Under the pieces are notes generated by a model. That model was not told the DNA's origin and did no database searches. It worked only from the letters and a program-made list of their open reading frames with translations. Shown here piece after piece: positions 35,201-49,400 of a stretch of 60,000 nucleotides of DNA (positions within the stretch are counted from its first letter, which is position 1; each line of letters begins with the position of its first letter). Source of the DNA: Lineus longissimus (Eukaryota; Nemertea; Pilidiophora; Heteronemertea; Lineidae); NCBI RefSeq assembly GCF_910592395.1, contig NC_088318.1, forward strand, positions 15,192,349 to 15,252,348. The letters run 5' to 3'. Both the position numbers and the translations under genes were made by a program.

Positions 35201-38200
35201 CGCAGAATTACCACTGCCTAGCCTAATGGGTTTAGTTGACAAGCGCTCTTGATAAAGGGGATATAAGTGTTATTATAGGCTAGCAAAATACTGATTGACT
35301 TTTGTCCTAAAGGTCATGAGATTGTTATCCATTGATGATGAGATATCGAGATATCATTAACTTTAACCATGATTGCGACATGCTAATGCACGACAGGATA
35401 TTAGAGTGAAGTAAATTGTTTTTTTAATTAAAGCTTTCTTCTAAAACAAAATGAGAATTTATGCAAATAACTTTACCTTTATATTGTTGTCAGTAATATA
35501 ACTCACTAGCGTTTGACAGCTTTACCACAGCCAATGAAATTCATATTAATCTATTGCTCAGCTGATCATCATTTTTTAAGAGTGAAAATGATTTGAACAT
35601 CCAATACAGCAAAGTGGGAAGCTTTCAGGTTGCTATTGAATTTGATGCCAACTTTGTATGAGCAAAAAGTTCCATTCGCCAAAGTCATAAAACATGACGT
35701 AGATAAGCGTCCGATTTATGTGAAGGTGTTAATTTGTCTACTGAACGTTTTGCCTACTTAAGAAATTCTGGTGTATAATACACTATAAAATTATCAAAAC
35801 AAAGCGATCGGTGTATAGATGTAAAAAACTTAAGTCTAAATTTTGAATCTACAAAAATGCATAATGCATTGATACATGTGTCAATAAGGTGTCTTCTATT
35901 AATGTCAACTTGTGTCAAAAACATCCTTCTGTACAGAGTTTTATGTACCTTTGCTATTTATGTGCTGGAAAATAAAGTTAAAAATAAATGTTAACTCACT
36001 TCATTATCAAAACAGCTGTAGTTTTCATAACTCATTTCGTCTTAAGGTCACAGATGTAAGTGTGCCATTATCATGACAAATATTTTTTTTTTTAATTCTT
36101 GATAAGAAATGATTCTAATCTTTCTTTAACAAAGATAAAACTTTGTTAAAGAAGGTGAAGAAACGTTTCGGCACTCTTCAACTGGATTAGTATGGTAAGT
36201 TAAAAATGCTACTCTGACACAATGTCTAAGTTAAAGAGAACATGCATAATAGGCTACATGGATGAAATAAAATGGCAGAACAACATTCATACATGATACT
36301 GGAAAGAAACGTTAACACACATCAAACACCCTTAAACAAAATGACAAGTTAAACCAAATCACTAAGAATACAGGTAAGGCTACATTAGAAAGTAAGTTGG
36401 TGATTATTGTTTTTTCTTCAAATGCTTAGGTCGGCCAGCAGATATTTAATTTTTTGAAGGATATCCTCCAAGGATATGAAAAATAGGCCAACTCTGTGAG
36501 CAAAACCGAACTGCACCGAACTTAAGGACAATTTATGCTTCTACTGTACATTGGGGAGGGTGAGGGAATTATCACCACCTACTTTTTATATAGCCTAACA
36601 AAAAGAAAATGTCTAACAACACCAGAGTAGAATACCACACAACACTGGCATGCCTAAAACTTAGTTTATACTCTGCCTCTCTCCAAGGACAGAAACAATC
36701 AAGGGACTGGATTCCAAGTTGGGTGAAGCGCTTGGTCCAAGGTTAATCTGAAAATTCTTTGGTCCATTGCAAGGCAGAAAAGAGAAATTCTGCCAAATTT
36801 ATAGTTCATTTCGGATGGGATGTCTTGTTGAATCCTCCGTGGCCTATATCCATTACACCATGGCTGTCCCGATTCCTCCTATCTCTTCACTGACACAAAG
36901 ACTGCCTATCTCTTTACAGCAGAAAAACATACCTTTGAAAGGTATTGACCAATGTTGCACTGAACTGAGGGTTTCATGTATCTCTGCACTGTTTTACCAG
37001 GAATCATCATTTTCGATGATACATTTAGGTTCTGTTATGGCAATGACTCATGTTTTATCTATTCACTCAATTAGAGAACCAATGGAAACGTAAAAAGAAT
37101 TCAAACAAGAAAACCAAAAATCCTGAGACCAAGCATGCCAAATAAAATCCCAAACCAAAAGACCAATCACATCTGATTTCATGAATGATCAAAAACTGTA
37201 GAAGGATTCGACACTAAATAAATTGAAGATATATACCACAGCTGATCTATGGCAAATATAACAATGAATTGACTCGTCGAAGTATAAATATAGAAGCACT
37301 TATATATACATGTACAGCTAGATTTATAAACTGAAGGTTCAACCAAAATTTTGTTTCAACCTAGTTGGAGTCATAAGAAAGACCCCCAATCCTGTGCAAC
37401 ATTTTTGCTGCGACTTCTTGTAATGTTGTAGTGCAAAAGCACGTGCATGTATATGAACAAACAAATCACATAAATGTTGCACTTGAAGCTAAAGGACGTT
37501 ATTTATGACACTACTGGATATTAGAAAGATAGTTTGATAACCTTATGTACAAATTAATTGCTATTGCAGCAGCAGAAGCTTACTTTCATATTAGTTTTGG
37601 CCTTAAAGGCGGCAAATAGAAATTTTAGTTGCTATATATGTACCTTCCTCTTGAAACGAGATTCTTATATCTAGAGAAACAAAGACACACCAAACTCTTT
37701 TAATATATGTGATATTAAGTGGCTTCAAGTTCAATGTAGTTTGAGATGGTAATTTCCTCCACTTATCTTCGAAAATAGCAATTCATCATTAATCCTCACA
37801 ATAAGCATTCACACAAAATAAACAAACACCCAAATGCTTAACCCTTTAGATCTCCAATCACCAACTACATTTATTCCTGCACTGTACTAAAATTATACAT
37901 TCAGTCACACCACCTTTAGTGTAACAGTATCAACCAAAAAAAAACCAACAGCAGGAGAATCTCAAGGGTTAAACTAAAAATGAAGTTAACACCTACAGTC
38001 TACAACAGGAAATCAAGGACACCTAAAATTATGAGGCATTACCTTAGAAAATAAGATCTCCCAATAGTTTACCAATAAGATACCACATACAAGACCAAAG
38101 CTTTGTGATGAAAAGGTATGAGCAGGGCCAACTAGGGTTGACTACACAATGGTAGGGATAGAGCGATAGATGAGCCAAAAGATCAAAATGTATAAGTATG

Positions 38201-39270
38201 CGTAATGCAAAATGTGTAGTAAGCCCATAATTTAAACGAATATCAGAGCTTTATTGCAGCAATTAGAATTAGTATACTCATCACAAAATGTTCCTAGTCA
38301 AAATGCAATCATTTCAGTACAATTTTAAGAGAGCGGAGTATTCATACCTGTACTTAAAATAGGCTCATAATACTCGACATGATTTCCAAATAAATATCTA
38401 TCGGGAGACCTTATAATCAAGAGCAGATCTAGCCCCAATTCCCAACATCCAGAAATCCTTGGCCATCTTACCAATCAAGAAGTTAAACACTAGTCTCGTA
38501 CACAGCATTGACTACATGGACGGCATCTATAGTCGCTGCTGCTTTTACTTTGACAACTAATAAAAATAAGAAATTTTTCTTAAAGTTCAGCTTTATTTTG
38601 ACTCGTAGCATGAATATACTACTTGTTATGGATACGGACCACAACTATTTAACAAATGCTGCGTAAACAACAATTTCATCAGAGTATCTGAAACACACGT
38701 CTCATGCAATTGATAATACAATTGATAAATAGGTGCTCTGCAATAAATGTACATCGGCAACTATAGCTGCCTGAATACATATTAGAATATGCAGTAGAAT
38801 AATTTCATGAACCACCAAATTTTTGCAAACATTTTATTTTCACAGACTCGCAAAACATCAGGAAATGACATTTCTTGATTCGAAAAATTGGAAGAAATCG
38901 CAGTAACCACAAAACATAAATTGTGAACAATTTATTTTCTCTAAATTTGTTGGCGCAAAAATTAAGATGATCCATGATTTGGCAGTTTTACGTAGAAAAT
39001 CATCGCTGATAAAAAGCACAGGCTATGTACCTGTTGTTAAGGCACACTAAGTTCACATCCATAAGGCAAAGAAAAAATAAAGCCTTATTTATTCTTGGTA
39101 AGACACATATTAGACCGAGAACAGGCACAGTTCTGAGATTTCTACACCAACTGCCATTCTCTCCACTGATATATTTCACACTACTAACTGGACTACGCCA
39201 GGTGCATCAACTGGTACCCATCTATATACGATAACTGAAAGCGAGACACATGGAGTCAAAGACTCCCAAA
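32216..39270. other. Non-coding or weak-exon region between the unnamed gene and Sowah
   Basis: No frame over about 110 codons is convincing. Several tiny spliceable segments on - (33041-33126, 33859-33879, 37644-37670, 38348-38409, 38483-38556) have fair splice sites and are discussed as findings, not called as exons. A 13-bp-arm hairpin lies at 36122-36153. Confidence 0.45.
36122..36153. repeat. Perfect inverted repeat, 13-bp arms
   Basis: TTCTTTAACAAAG at 36122-36134 and its complement CTTTGTTAAAGAA at 36141-36153, with a six-base loop (ATAAAA). Confidence 0.8.
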
Positions 39271-39437
39271 AGGGTGGGTTTACATGGAGTTTACCTTGTC
39301 ACTTGCAAATTGTCGCTTTAAGAACAAGTCATTTCCAAAGAGCAGGCTACATGGCATTTTTTGTCATGTTTTTTACGTAAATTAACAAACGTGCTAGTGA
39401 CAAGTGACATGTGACGAGCCTATGTAAACCCGACCCT
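39271..39437. mobile_element. MITE-like element with imperfect terminal inverted repeats
   Basis: The left end AGGGTGGGTTTACATGG pairs with the complement of the right end (AGGGTCGGGTTTACATAGG on the other strand). The similarity extends inward through CTTGTCACTTGC / TGTCACTTGTCACTAGC. 167 bp, no coding capacity. No clear target-site duplication is visible. Confidence 0.6.
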
Positions 39438-40005
39438 GATTATATAGTGAAGGAGTTTGGAGAGTGAGAAACAGAGAGCGAATCATTAATCCATTTAGAG
39501 TTCAGTCTACTGAGCTGATTAATTTATGGTTAAAGTTGAAAAAGAATGGGACAGGGCAACACACAAATTGTAAGATGGTTACATTCACAATGCAAGTTTT
39601 ACCGGGACCATGTTCAACTATCTGTTACTAATCCACAAAAAGGTTTTCAAAAATTACTGATGAGAGGTAATGATAAAATCTTACTACTAGTGTCAAACAA
39701 AAAAGTAGTGGTCGACCCACTCAAATAAGTTGGGGTGCCTGAAATACAAGTGTATAAATCAACCTTTTAAAATATTTCGCAAAACCTGAGAGGAAAAGTT
39801 GAACAGTGCATTTGGTACTGTAATTCAAGTAATGTGTACTGTCCCTAATGTTTTTTTCCTGAAAAAAACATGTCTTTGAGATTATCAGATAATTTCAAGA
39901 CAAATATTGCACAATTTGATGACAGTGATACATTCCCGACCCGCCATGTCATAGGCAACACATAGAGAGTCTATAACATACATGTAAGTGTCTCTCAGTT
40001 TGAAC

Positions 40006-40458
40006 CTAAATATCGGAAAAGTCAGGGTTAGAAGCGCACAGGCCCCGATAGTCAACATGTTTTATCTCCAGGGACCTTGAACTGCCCGGCTCCAAGTTAA
40101 ACCGATTCAGGCCCTCATTGAACGAACGACGACCCTGCTGCAGACCTACATGCCGAATTTCTAGTGACCGGGAGGAACCAGGCTCCAGGCACTGTTTACT
40201 GAGTCCTTCATGGCACGAGGAGTGTTTCGTCACAAGAGGGTGTGGAGGTTTTGGGCACTCAAGGTTAATGTGCATTATGGATGAGAAAGAGTTGGCACGC
40301 TTACGTTGGGTGTGCGCCTGTGCGCTTATCTTCAGGTAGTGCTTGGGCTTCTTCCCACTGTAGTCACGGATGTTTACATTAGCATTATAGCTTTGAACTA
40401 ATAGTTCAATCAGCTCTTCATGCCCATGCAATGCAGCCATATGAAGGGGTGTGTAGCC
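40006..40458 (-). CDS. Sowah: Sowah terminal exon (second ankyrin repeat and C-tail)
   Basis: The acceptor TTTTCAG ends at 40459. Starts GYTPLHMAALHGHEE, six codons before the Met at 40440, so that Met is not a start. The tail after the ankyrin repeat holds a degenerate internal duplication (LEPGSSRSLEIRHV and LEPGSSRSLEIKHV, each preceded by EGL). Stop TAG at 40006-40008. Confidence 0.92.
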   Translation of the reverse strand, partial: GYTPLHMAALHGHEELIELLVQSYNANVNIRDYSGKKPKHYLKISAQAHTQRKRANSFSSIMHINLECPKPPHPLVTKHSSCHEGLSKQCLEPGSSRSLEIRHVGLQQGRRSFNEGLNRFNLEPGSSRSLEIKHVDYRGLCASNPDFSDI

Positions 40459-43400
40459 CTGAAAATAGAAAACAAGTCCATTATTTATTATTGCTAAAGT
40501 TTATAGACATCCTAATGCCTTTGGTAAAAAGGTGCAAAAGGTGGGCATTTGCATGCTCACAACCATGTTATCCATCCTAACTAAACACAAATGCTGACAT
40601 TTCGGCGAGGGGACAGGTCATGTTCTTTGTTAGCAAATGCCTAAAAGTTTGGGCCACTCTTGTTACCAAAGATACAATCTGCTTCCCCTTATTTGCAAGA
40701 TAGATAGTACAATTTTTCAGTTGACAAGCATAACAGGAGGACGAAATATTTTCCTGTTCTAGGCTTCCTGCTCTACTGCCCCCATCCCATGATGCATCTT
40801 ATTCATCAACTCCGGCCAGATAAAGACTTGCACATTTCATGGACTAGATCCTCGGAGAGATTAATTATTTGGTATTCATGCCGTTTGTGTTGGTACACTT
40901 GCTAACACCTCCCTGGGGTCAAGTTCCCTTGTTCACAGGAGCTGAACCTTTTCATCATCTTAGGTCCACATTGCAAGCAAACGTAGCACCACATACACTG
41001 TTCGGCATCAACTCTATTGGTTTTCTATAAAACGTGGACATGATGAGAAAACATGATCAGGAGAATTTTTGAACTGTAACGATCACTTGGAGAATTTTTC
41101 TTGGCAGGAGTTGTTGAAGGGTGAAATAGGTTCTGATGATGGATGTGATTACACTGAGTGGACGTGTTTATCTGCGGTGGGCAGACGGTCATCTTGCGAA
41201 CCGTGTTCCATGCTATTTATCATCACCTGACATTGTGCATTTTTGATTTTGAAAGATTTCCGATAATGAAGAGATGCCATTTTTAAACCTTTTTCTTTTT
41301 CAGATCAGCAAAAGGCATTCATTTTCTAACTTATTTCATCCCAAGGAATTCTAACAAATATTTATACTATTTCACCAAGATTTTAACTATGGCATGAAAT
41401 TTATACTTTCTACTGTTGGTGATTGATCATTGAACACTGAATATTACTTAGTGTTATTTGCATTACATGCATTTATTGTTCTTCACTTGAAAAGTATTTG
41501 AAAACGAGAATTTACAGCTCACATACCAGATCTTGTGAAATGGTGGAACACTTCATCAACAACTAGCCGCAGATATCTGGTTGACATAACATCACCAGGA
41601 GACACTTATATCTCCATCAGGTATTTTACAAGATCGCTACCATGTTAATAACAACATTAATGCTCTTCACTCTTGAGTAATGACGTATGAACAAGATAAA
41701 CTCGCCGCCATAATAGAGAACTAATGAAGACGATAGCACCGTGCCCGGGGAGAGATTTGATCGTAGTTGGCTGTCATCCTGGTTGATGTATCACCCAGGT
41801 TGTCCACACTCCGCTGCCTAAGCCCTGCTCTAAAATCAAGCAACGGCCCCGTGGACTTGGAATTTAATGACTTCCTTTGTACTTTCAGTCTCAAAATGGA
41901 TTTTGTTGGCATGAGTGTCATAACCTGTCAGAAACTGCACTGCACTTGTTTTCAGGCGTCTCTTGTGTTATTTTCGTATCTAAATGTTAATGTCTTGCTC
42001 AAAAATTATCAGCTGGCTTGTCAACGACAAATCCTTGGCATAGTTTAGTGGACAAACCTGGGAACAAAACATGAAAATGAGGCATATTCAACGATACATC
42101 TCAAAATCTGGTTGTGGCTGAATGTATATATTTTCAAAATTTGGAGTCTCTTTATGGCTTTTCAGTTGCCCACCCCACCAACAACCTTTCTCTTTTATGT
42201 ATAACTTCAAATGTGACTGTAATCTTCTCAGACCACACAATTTGAAATAGCCCATGGCTGTGAATTATGGCCATTTCCCCTGAGGGCCCATGATCTGATA
42301 GAGCTGTTAGTCTAACTGTGGCATTATTGGGTTTGGTGTTCACGTATCTGTCAACATTTGCCCTATTTGTGTTAGATAAGGTGTTTTAATTGAATGCTGT
42401 GTCCATCTTCATTTACACAAAATGTCCAGTTACTGAGCTTGCTGCTTTGCAGTGTAGTAGGGAAAACTTGCAAGACATTTGAATTTGGACAATTATGTAT
42501 CCTTTTTAAAATCATGCAAAACGGTATGAAACGATTTCTGTCTCTTGGTCACAACTTGCCAATAACGCTTTAGGGCTTTTAGTGATTGTTATTATTTTTG
42601 GGGTTTGTTGTTTGACTACTGAAAAATGACAGTTATCTCAAAGTATACATCAGCAACTGGACGACACATAAGATTAAAGCATTTATCATTATGATCCAAT
42701 TTGAAAAGTGTGGTTGTTTTGACCAGTACCTACTGGCTACTGCAGTAGATCACAGCCCTGTAAAATGGCAAAACTTTTAATGTGATGCTCAGTGCCTGCC
42801 AAAGTAGAACAAATATTATTCCAAACAATTACCTGGCAATCATGATGTTAATTAAACAGATCTAGAACGGCTGGAAATGTATCTGATGGAAAGAAAACAG
42901 GAACTGCATGAGATTTTTGATAGCAATGAGATAGAAAGTCTGTTGACAATGCCCCATAGTTAATTGCAAATGAAGTGGTGTATTGGTTGGACAATGATAA
43001 TTACTCTTCTTAAGGAAGTAAGATTTCATGGGAAAACTCTTATAAACACAATGTTGCTGATCACTCGTAGGACATTTGCGTGTGGTAGAAAATCAGTTGG
43101 GACATGATCGTTGAAGGAGTTGGATGATTGTCTTTATTGTTTAAGTTAAGTTTACCATACTCAGAATATATTGAAAACTTACATGATGAAATAAAAAAAG
43201 ATTTAGACAACACACCAACTGCTGATTCTTGGCAAGCCAAACAATAACGTAAGATTTATTTATCACAGATGAAAGGTGGTTTAATCTTTATGCTATGAAA
43301 AAAAACATTATGGTTAAAGTAGTTACCATCCAAAAGACACAATAGTTGTTAGGTATTGTTTCTGAATTTCATTGTGGAGTGTTTGCGGTGTTTTATTCAT

Positions 43401-46400
43401 CGGAGACGTGAATGAAAGTTATAAACTACCGTTCATTAATTGACGCATTTGGTTAATGACCTTTCCAATTTCATATTTGTAAAGAATGTCTACATGCATG
43501 ATTGATGAAAGAGTCGAACATAAAGATTCAGGTTTCAAATGAAAGAATACGAGAAAACTCGCTTTAGACCCGTTTCCTCATAACGTATTACGGGACAATG
43601 TCGCAGGGATCAACAAATTAATTGACACACTCTAGGAAATGTAAATTTATAATCTGAGAGAGAGATGAATGGTATTAGAGTGTGTGTAGCAAGTCTTTAT
43701 CAAGCCATGAATGGTGCCGCAGACAATAATGCCAAAAGAAACGCAGGTTCATTTATTTCTGTCTCACACTGACAAGCATACAATCTCTTTTTAGTACCGA
43801 GGTATCAATCATCATCAATTTTCATTCACCAGAAATATTGACAGCATGTTTCAAACTTAATTAGAGTAAATTTAATAAGCTGATTGCAGCACTATATCAA
43901 AAATTCGGTGCCGGTGAGCAGGTCCCTTGAATTAAAATGCAATTGCCACAGCCAATGTGGCACCTTTCAGAGCTTTTCTGTTGACCTATCATAATTGTTA
44001 ATACCCCATGTTGTTCCACTTGTGACAGAATGAAATTTTAACTTCAAAGGGGTTGATATGTTCCATCTGCTGCCGAGGTTGTACTTGTTACCTATTCAAA
44101 GAAATCGGTAGGATAATAACGAATTTGACCAGAATCAATGAACGATTGCAATACTTGTGGTTTTTCTCTAGTTCTGAATGATCAAAGTATTGATTAGTAC
44201 CTTACTCAAAGCCTTTTGAAATCATTATCATTCTGTTCGTAACAGAGAGGTTTCGGGGCCGCAGAAATTAGCCATGACAACGTTAAACCTGACCAGGGGA
44301 ACCCAGCAGTGACTTGGCCAATAGTCGAACCCACCACCTCCTGTTCACAAGGCGGAAGCTACTATTACAGCACTATCGCAGCCCCCATGACCATGAAAAA
44401 GCATGAATTGAGGTAAAATTATCACAGTGACAATGAAGTAGATACCACAAATTGCTAGTGGTGCACTGCAACCCCAGTAATCCCTTAGTTTTAAGTGCGC
44501 CTTGAGGCAAAATGCTGTGCAAGGTTGGTTCCCAACTCTACCCGAAACAAGAGAGGTGCCATGCCTGGATCACATCAACTCTATCATTTATTCAACAAAA
44601 TTTGATAAAAATCCTATAAATGGAGGACTATGTCAGACTGGTTGATTTCATAGAGTACATGATAGAAAACAGTGTTAGTATAAGGTAAAAACATTTGGAC
44701 ATGATGTTACCTTGGGGCAGCTAAATTGGCAGCTTTTATTAAGGAATGACTATTAGGTTGCCTGTTAATGAGCAATGGGCTTCCCACTTCATAAACTATG
44801 TATAATAGACAGATGAGGTGTTGGAAAGTCCAAGTACACCTTTAACATTGCAAAGGGACATTTTAGATTATTGTCGGACCAAGTTTGAATGATTTGATTT
44901 GGTGGCAAGTGGTAATGCGAATTAACAACAGCTTGATAATGCGCTGTTGGAATAATGACTTTATTGAAGCTGATACCTGTGAGTAATTCAGTTATGGTTC
45001 ATTCTCTATCACACTTATTGCAGCCTGTCAAAAGAAACTGTGCAGACCACAAATTATCAGGAGGGGATGTTCTTAAAGGGAAAAATATATATCTGAACGA
45101 TTGGTGTTTTGGTCCAAGGGAATTTTGTTGCTGGGAAAATAAACCATATTTATTCCTGCTTCTTCTATTCTAACATACAGTCCCTTTTTAAAAATTTAAA
45201 AGTCGAGCACGACTCAACTCAAGATAAAATTGCCTTCACACCAAGAAGCACTCATGATGGAAATGAAGGTGTTGTGGTTAAATTCTACTTCCTAAAATTG
45301 AGTGGGATTCTTAAACTTGTTCATGGAAAATGGACAAATCAGACAATTCTTTTCATCAGGATTAATTTCAACCATTTTAGTTGTTTGCATTGTCATCAGC
45401 CATTCTTGATAAGAAGCAGGGCTCCCAGCAGTGATAATGTCATCATGATAATTCATAATTAAGCAGTATTTAAAGGTATTACACCCCCAGGGCATGGCTT
45501 TGTCATATCAGGTATTGAGAATGGGACTATAAAGCGGTGATGGTGTATTACAGGGCTCCCTAAGGGCCTGATTATGCCACTTACAGTCGCAAACTCTGTT
45601 GATTAGACCACCAAGTCACATAACAGCGAATATCAGAGTTTTTTTATCTTGGGCTTGTTATCTGAGGTTCCATGATCAGCCGTCATTTATTATGCATGAC
45701 ACGTTTGCAACTTGCGTGATGATATGTTTTTGTCATGATGAACAGAAAAGCAAGTTTGATAGCACCAACTATAGGCATGATAGGCACAATTGTTTTTTTC
45801 TTCAAGGAAAGGTTGCATTTTTGAGAAAGGCAAGAAAATTACACAGTCAATACATTTCTTGGTTTGCATTTTTCAAGAAGTCCATGCAAAACATTTCTAA
45901 GCATAATGCAAAGAAAACAGAAGCAGTGGCCGATTACGAGAGTCCCTTTTCCTCAAAAGAAGAATTTAAAGGCTCAACACCTCTGTTCACAGGTTCCATT
46001 TGAATTGAATTGAAATTCTCTTCTCTACTACATCTAAAAATCAAAGAACATTTCGTCATTTTATAATTTTACAAAGTGACCAATCTGGACTTTTCTGAAT
46101 TGAGACACTATGTAAAGCATTGAAACATTTACCAAAACAGCAATAATGTCGAGACCAAGAAAGGCCCTCCAGCAAAGACAAGGACATCTTTCGATCTTTT
46201 TGTGGTTACCCATGTCAGAATAGGACCACCCAAAAGGCCATAAGGGTCCAAACTCCAGAGTGGACCCTTAACTGTAATATGAGCAACAAGATTCTATCAT
46301 CTCTAATGGAGCCCTAAGATAACAGGATGCGATGAGGACCCTTGGACACTTGTCACGACATATGGTGTCAGACAGCAACAAAGAAAAGGGACAAAATATC

Positions 46401-49400
46401 TAATGTCAATCAGAAAAGGTCCTTATCGGCCCTGATCACACCCCTCATTAGCTCTAACTAGACTGTTTATATTTCGTTGTCAGACAGGACATAATATTGT
46501 TGCTGTCCTTTTGTGGGGTATCAGATTGTTGCCACTTCCTCACATCATCTTTGGTGATTGTTTAGGGGAAACCAGCTGACAAAAATGGCAACAAAGGGTG
46601 CAAGTTTCTTAGGCGAGAGACGAGGATGGCCAGACGTCCTAGCTATTCAGAGTTTTGTTCTGAGTAACTAAATTCAGTCTTGAGCTTTTAGTTCAGTAAT
46701 ACTTTATTCCCCACACATAATTCGAATGGGGTGTTGTACATTGTACTTTAATTCCAATGGTGTGTTTTGCATGCAGAGAAAAAAAAGGTTTTTTCGGGCC
46801 AATGTATAATAAAACCACTCCTTTGAGGTGCTATAATCCACTTTCCTACAGTAACATAGTCTTTGACTTAATAACCAGAAGAAAGGGTGTAAAAAGAATG
46901 ATAAAAAGAACTTTGCATGCAAAGGTACAGAGGGACTTTGCGGCGGGGACACAGTCCTACAAGTTTCTCGAGAAACAAGAACCGTGTCAAGCAACTGCCA
47001 ATCAACACTTATTTCTCTACTATGCAAATCTTTGTCACCTGCGTGGTAGTATCAAGTGCCAAGTGTGACAATGTTACTAGTCTTAAACACACTTCAACTG
47101 ACAGATGTCACCAATGTTCGAAATGGTAAAAAAATGTGAAACGAATGATGGAAGAGCATGGAGAGACTGTGAATTGATTACAGCTTACTTGGGTATCAAT
47201 GATAGCATTCGATAGACAGGCCTTCAGAGACTGCGGCAAACATAAGTTGATTCTATTCAATGCTTCGAATCTGGCAAAGAGGTGATCATGGTTGTTGGAT
47301 ATGAAACCTAGAGTGTTGGTTTGGATCTCCCTCATAGACTATCAATCACTTTCTCTCCCTTTGAACACGTCAACATGTGGCCACAAACGCTGAGGACGGC
47401 TTAATTAAACTCATTACTTTACAATCTTAATCAAGTCATCAAGGACGTATTATCCGATCCCAACTCACCAACGCAATTAACAGCAAAAGAAAGACTGCAT
47501 GTGTTAAGGTGATGACGATCGGCTACCTCAAATATAAAAAGTTATCATTTGTTATAGTTCAGCACAAAAAGTAACCCTGCGGGTTCAGCAACAATGACAA
47601 CACTGAGAATGTACCCTGATACTGAATAGAATCAAAATTATGTTGACAATATATTTGATCGTAAATTACCTCAAGGATTTAGATTGGTATTTCCAGCAGG
47701 TATGACAGCCACAGGGGGTTAGATGGTCCGACCAAATCAGGAAGAGGCAAGTTGAGGCCATCCCTGTGGACTAACAATGGATGGGTATGTTTGATTTGGT
47801 CAGTTGTCTGGTGGACAGTTTACAGAGGTAATCAGCACAACCATGACTGCCCTGGGCTCAGGATTAAACAGATGCTGATAAAAATATGTTGGTTTGTGTA
47901 ACCTTGGGTTAGTGTAATTTTTTGGATTCTAAACACTTGTTTCGACATAATTTGAAAGGACACTGGCACAATCCAGGAACAACAGGAATTTGAAGGGAAA
48001 AAAAGCAAGTTAGCCAAATCGTTCTGGATATTGGCCAACAGAACAGAGAAAATAATGCTGTTTCCTGGAGTGAAGCCCTGCTATCCTCTGACCACGGAAA
48101 GACAATTGGAATAGGAGTGGCCACTACGGATCTGGTCCACAAATGTTTCATCTAATGTAGTGAACAAAGAGATGGTAGCATAATTGGCTCTGATGCCCTG
48201 GACAGTTTTTCTCCTGGACCTCTACCAATGTTCCTGTGTCATCTCACAACATGCCACAATTAAATATTGCTAGAGGGCGAATCCTCCCTGCTGGGGGATG
48301 GGTCAGCAGTCAGAAACTTTTGATGGCATGAATTCACTGCAGGAGGATAAAGCAAGTCCACATGTAAGAACATGGGTACCTCACCAGTCCAAGTGTAGAA
48401 TACCCCCATTACGGTGGTTGTTGTAAAACTTGCAAAACTTAAGGCAAGTTAAAGAGGTTGCTTCGGCTGTTCGTACCGAGCTGGAGTCTGGAATGCATTG
48501 GAAAGCATCACTCCACGGGAAGGAGAGTAGTAAGGCCTCAGGCCCCCAAACTGGCCAGTTTCCCTAGGGTCTCATCCATATCAGTTGACTAGTCGCAATT
48601 ATGGGGCATGTGACAAGCTGACAGTCTATACCTTAAGGGCACTGCTATTGCCAGTTATAACAAATGTACTCTAGTCTCCAGATCATGACTTCTGATGACT
48701 TATTTGTGCAGGCCAGGGTAACTCTACACCCATTAATTGTTGGGCCTTTTCCCCTGAATCTTAGAATCATGCGTGTTTCAAAAACACACTGAAATATTTA
48801 GAGCAGCTAAAGGAAAAATTAAGATTTGTGTGCATTTATTGTCTGATATATAAAGCAAAGAAGTGGTTGACTTTACACTTGAGACTTTATTGAATACCAA
48901 CAATAATACAGCACATTTGAGACAGTAACATCAGACAGGATATCTTCCAAGGCATGCTGCAGGATGATTTTTTTCTTCTTTTTTCTTAAGTCTTTGTCTT
49001 TTTCAAGCCTTCTTTCCTCAAGTCTATGGTTCCTTGTTGCAAGAGAGTGACAAAACTGTGCAAATACAATGTATACAACAAATCATCTATCATATTCAAT
49101 GCAACCAAGATAGTAATTGATGTTTAGAATTCAAACTGAAAAAACATGAATGACTTGTTTAGTTTGTCATCACAGACTTGCAAATGCCAATCAGCACAAC
49201 TTTGAGGACCTAGTGTCACTATGACAGTCTGTAACTCCTCCTAGACATGTCAAACACTCGTTAATACAATCAGAACAAACGTCAGACAGGGTGTTATGCT
49301 GATGTTAACAATTTCCATTATGCCCTCCAGACCTCTTGCAGCAGTCCACCCCTTCCTGTCCCATGGGAGAGATCGATATCTCGAGCTTCATGAACAGATG

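Noticed and set aside
39291-39345. Candidate 21-nt microexon on - with fair splice sites (reads RQFASDK)
   Set aside because: It lies inside the MITE-like inverted-repeat element, so the splice-like signals are probably accidental.
41721-41921. - strand frame reading KSLNSKSTGPLLDF... to a stop, within the Sowah intron
   Set aside because: Protein-like composition and a moderate acceptor (TTTCTGACAG), but overlapped by an equally long + frame and without a matching family. A possible alternative last exon; not supportable alone.
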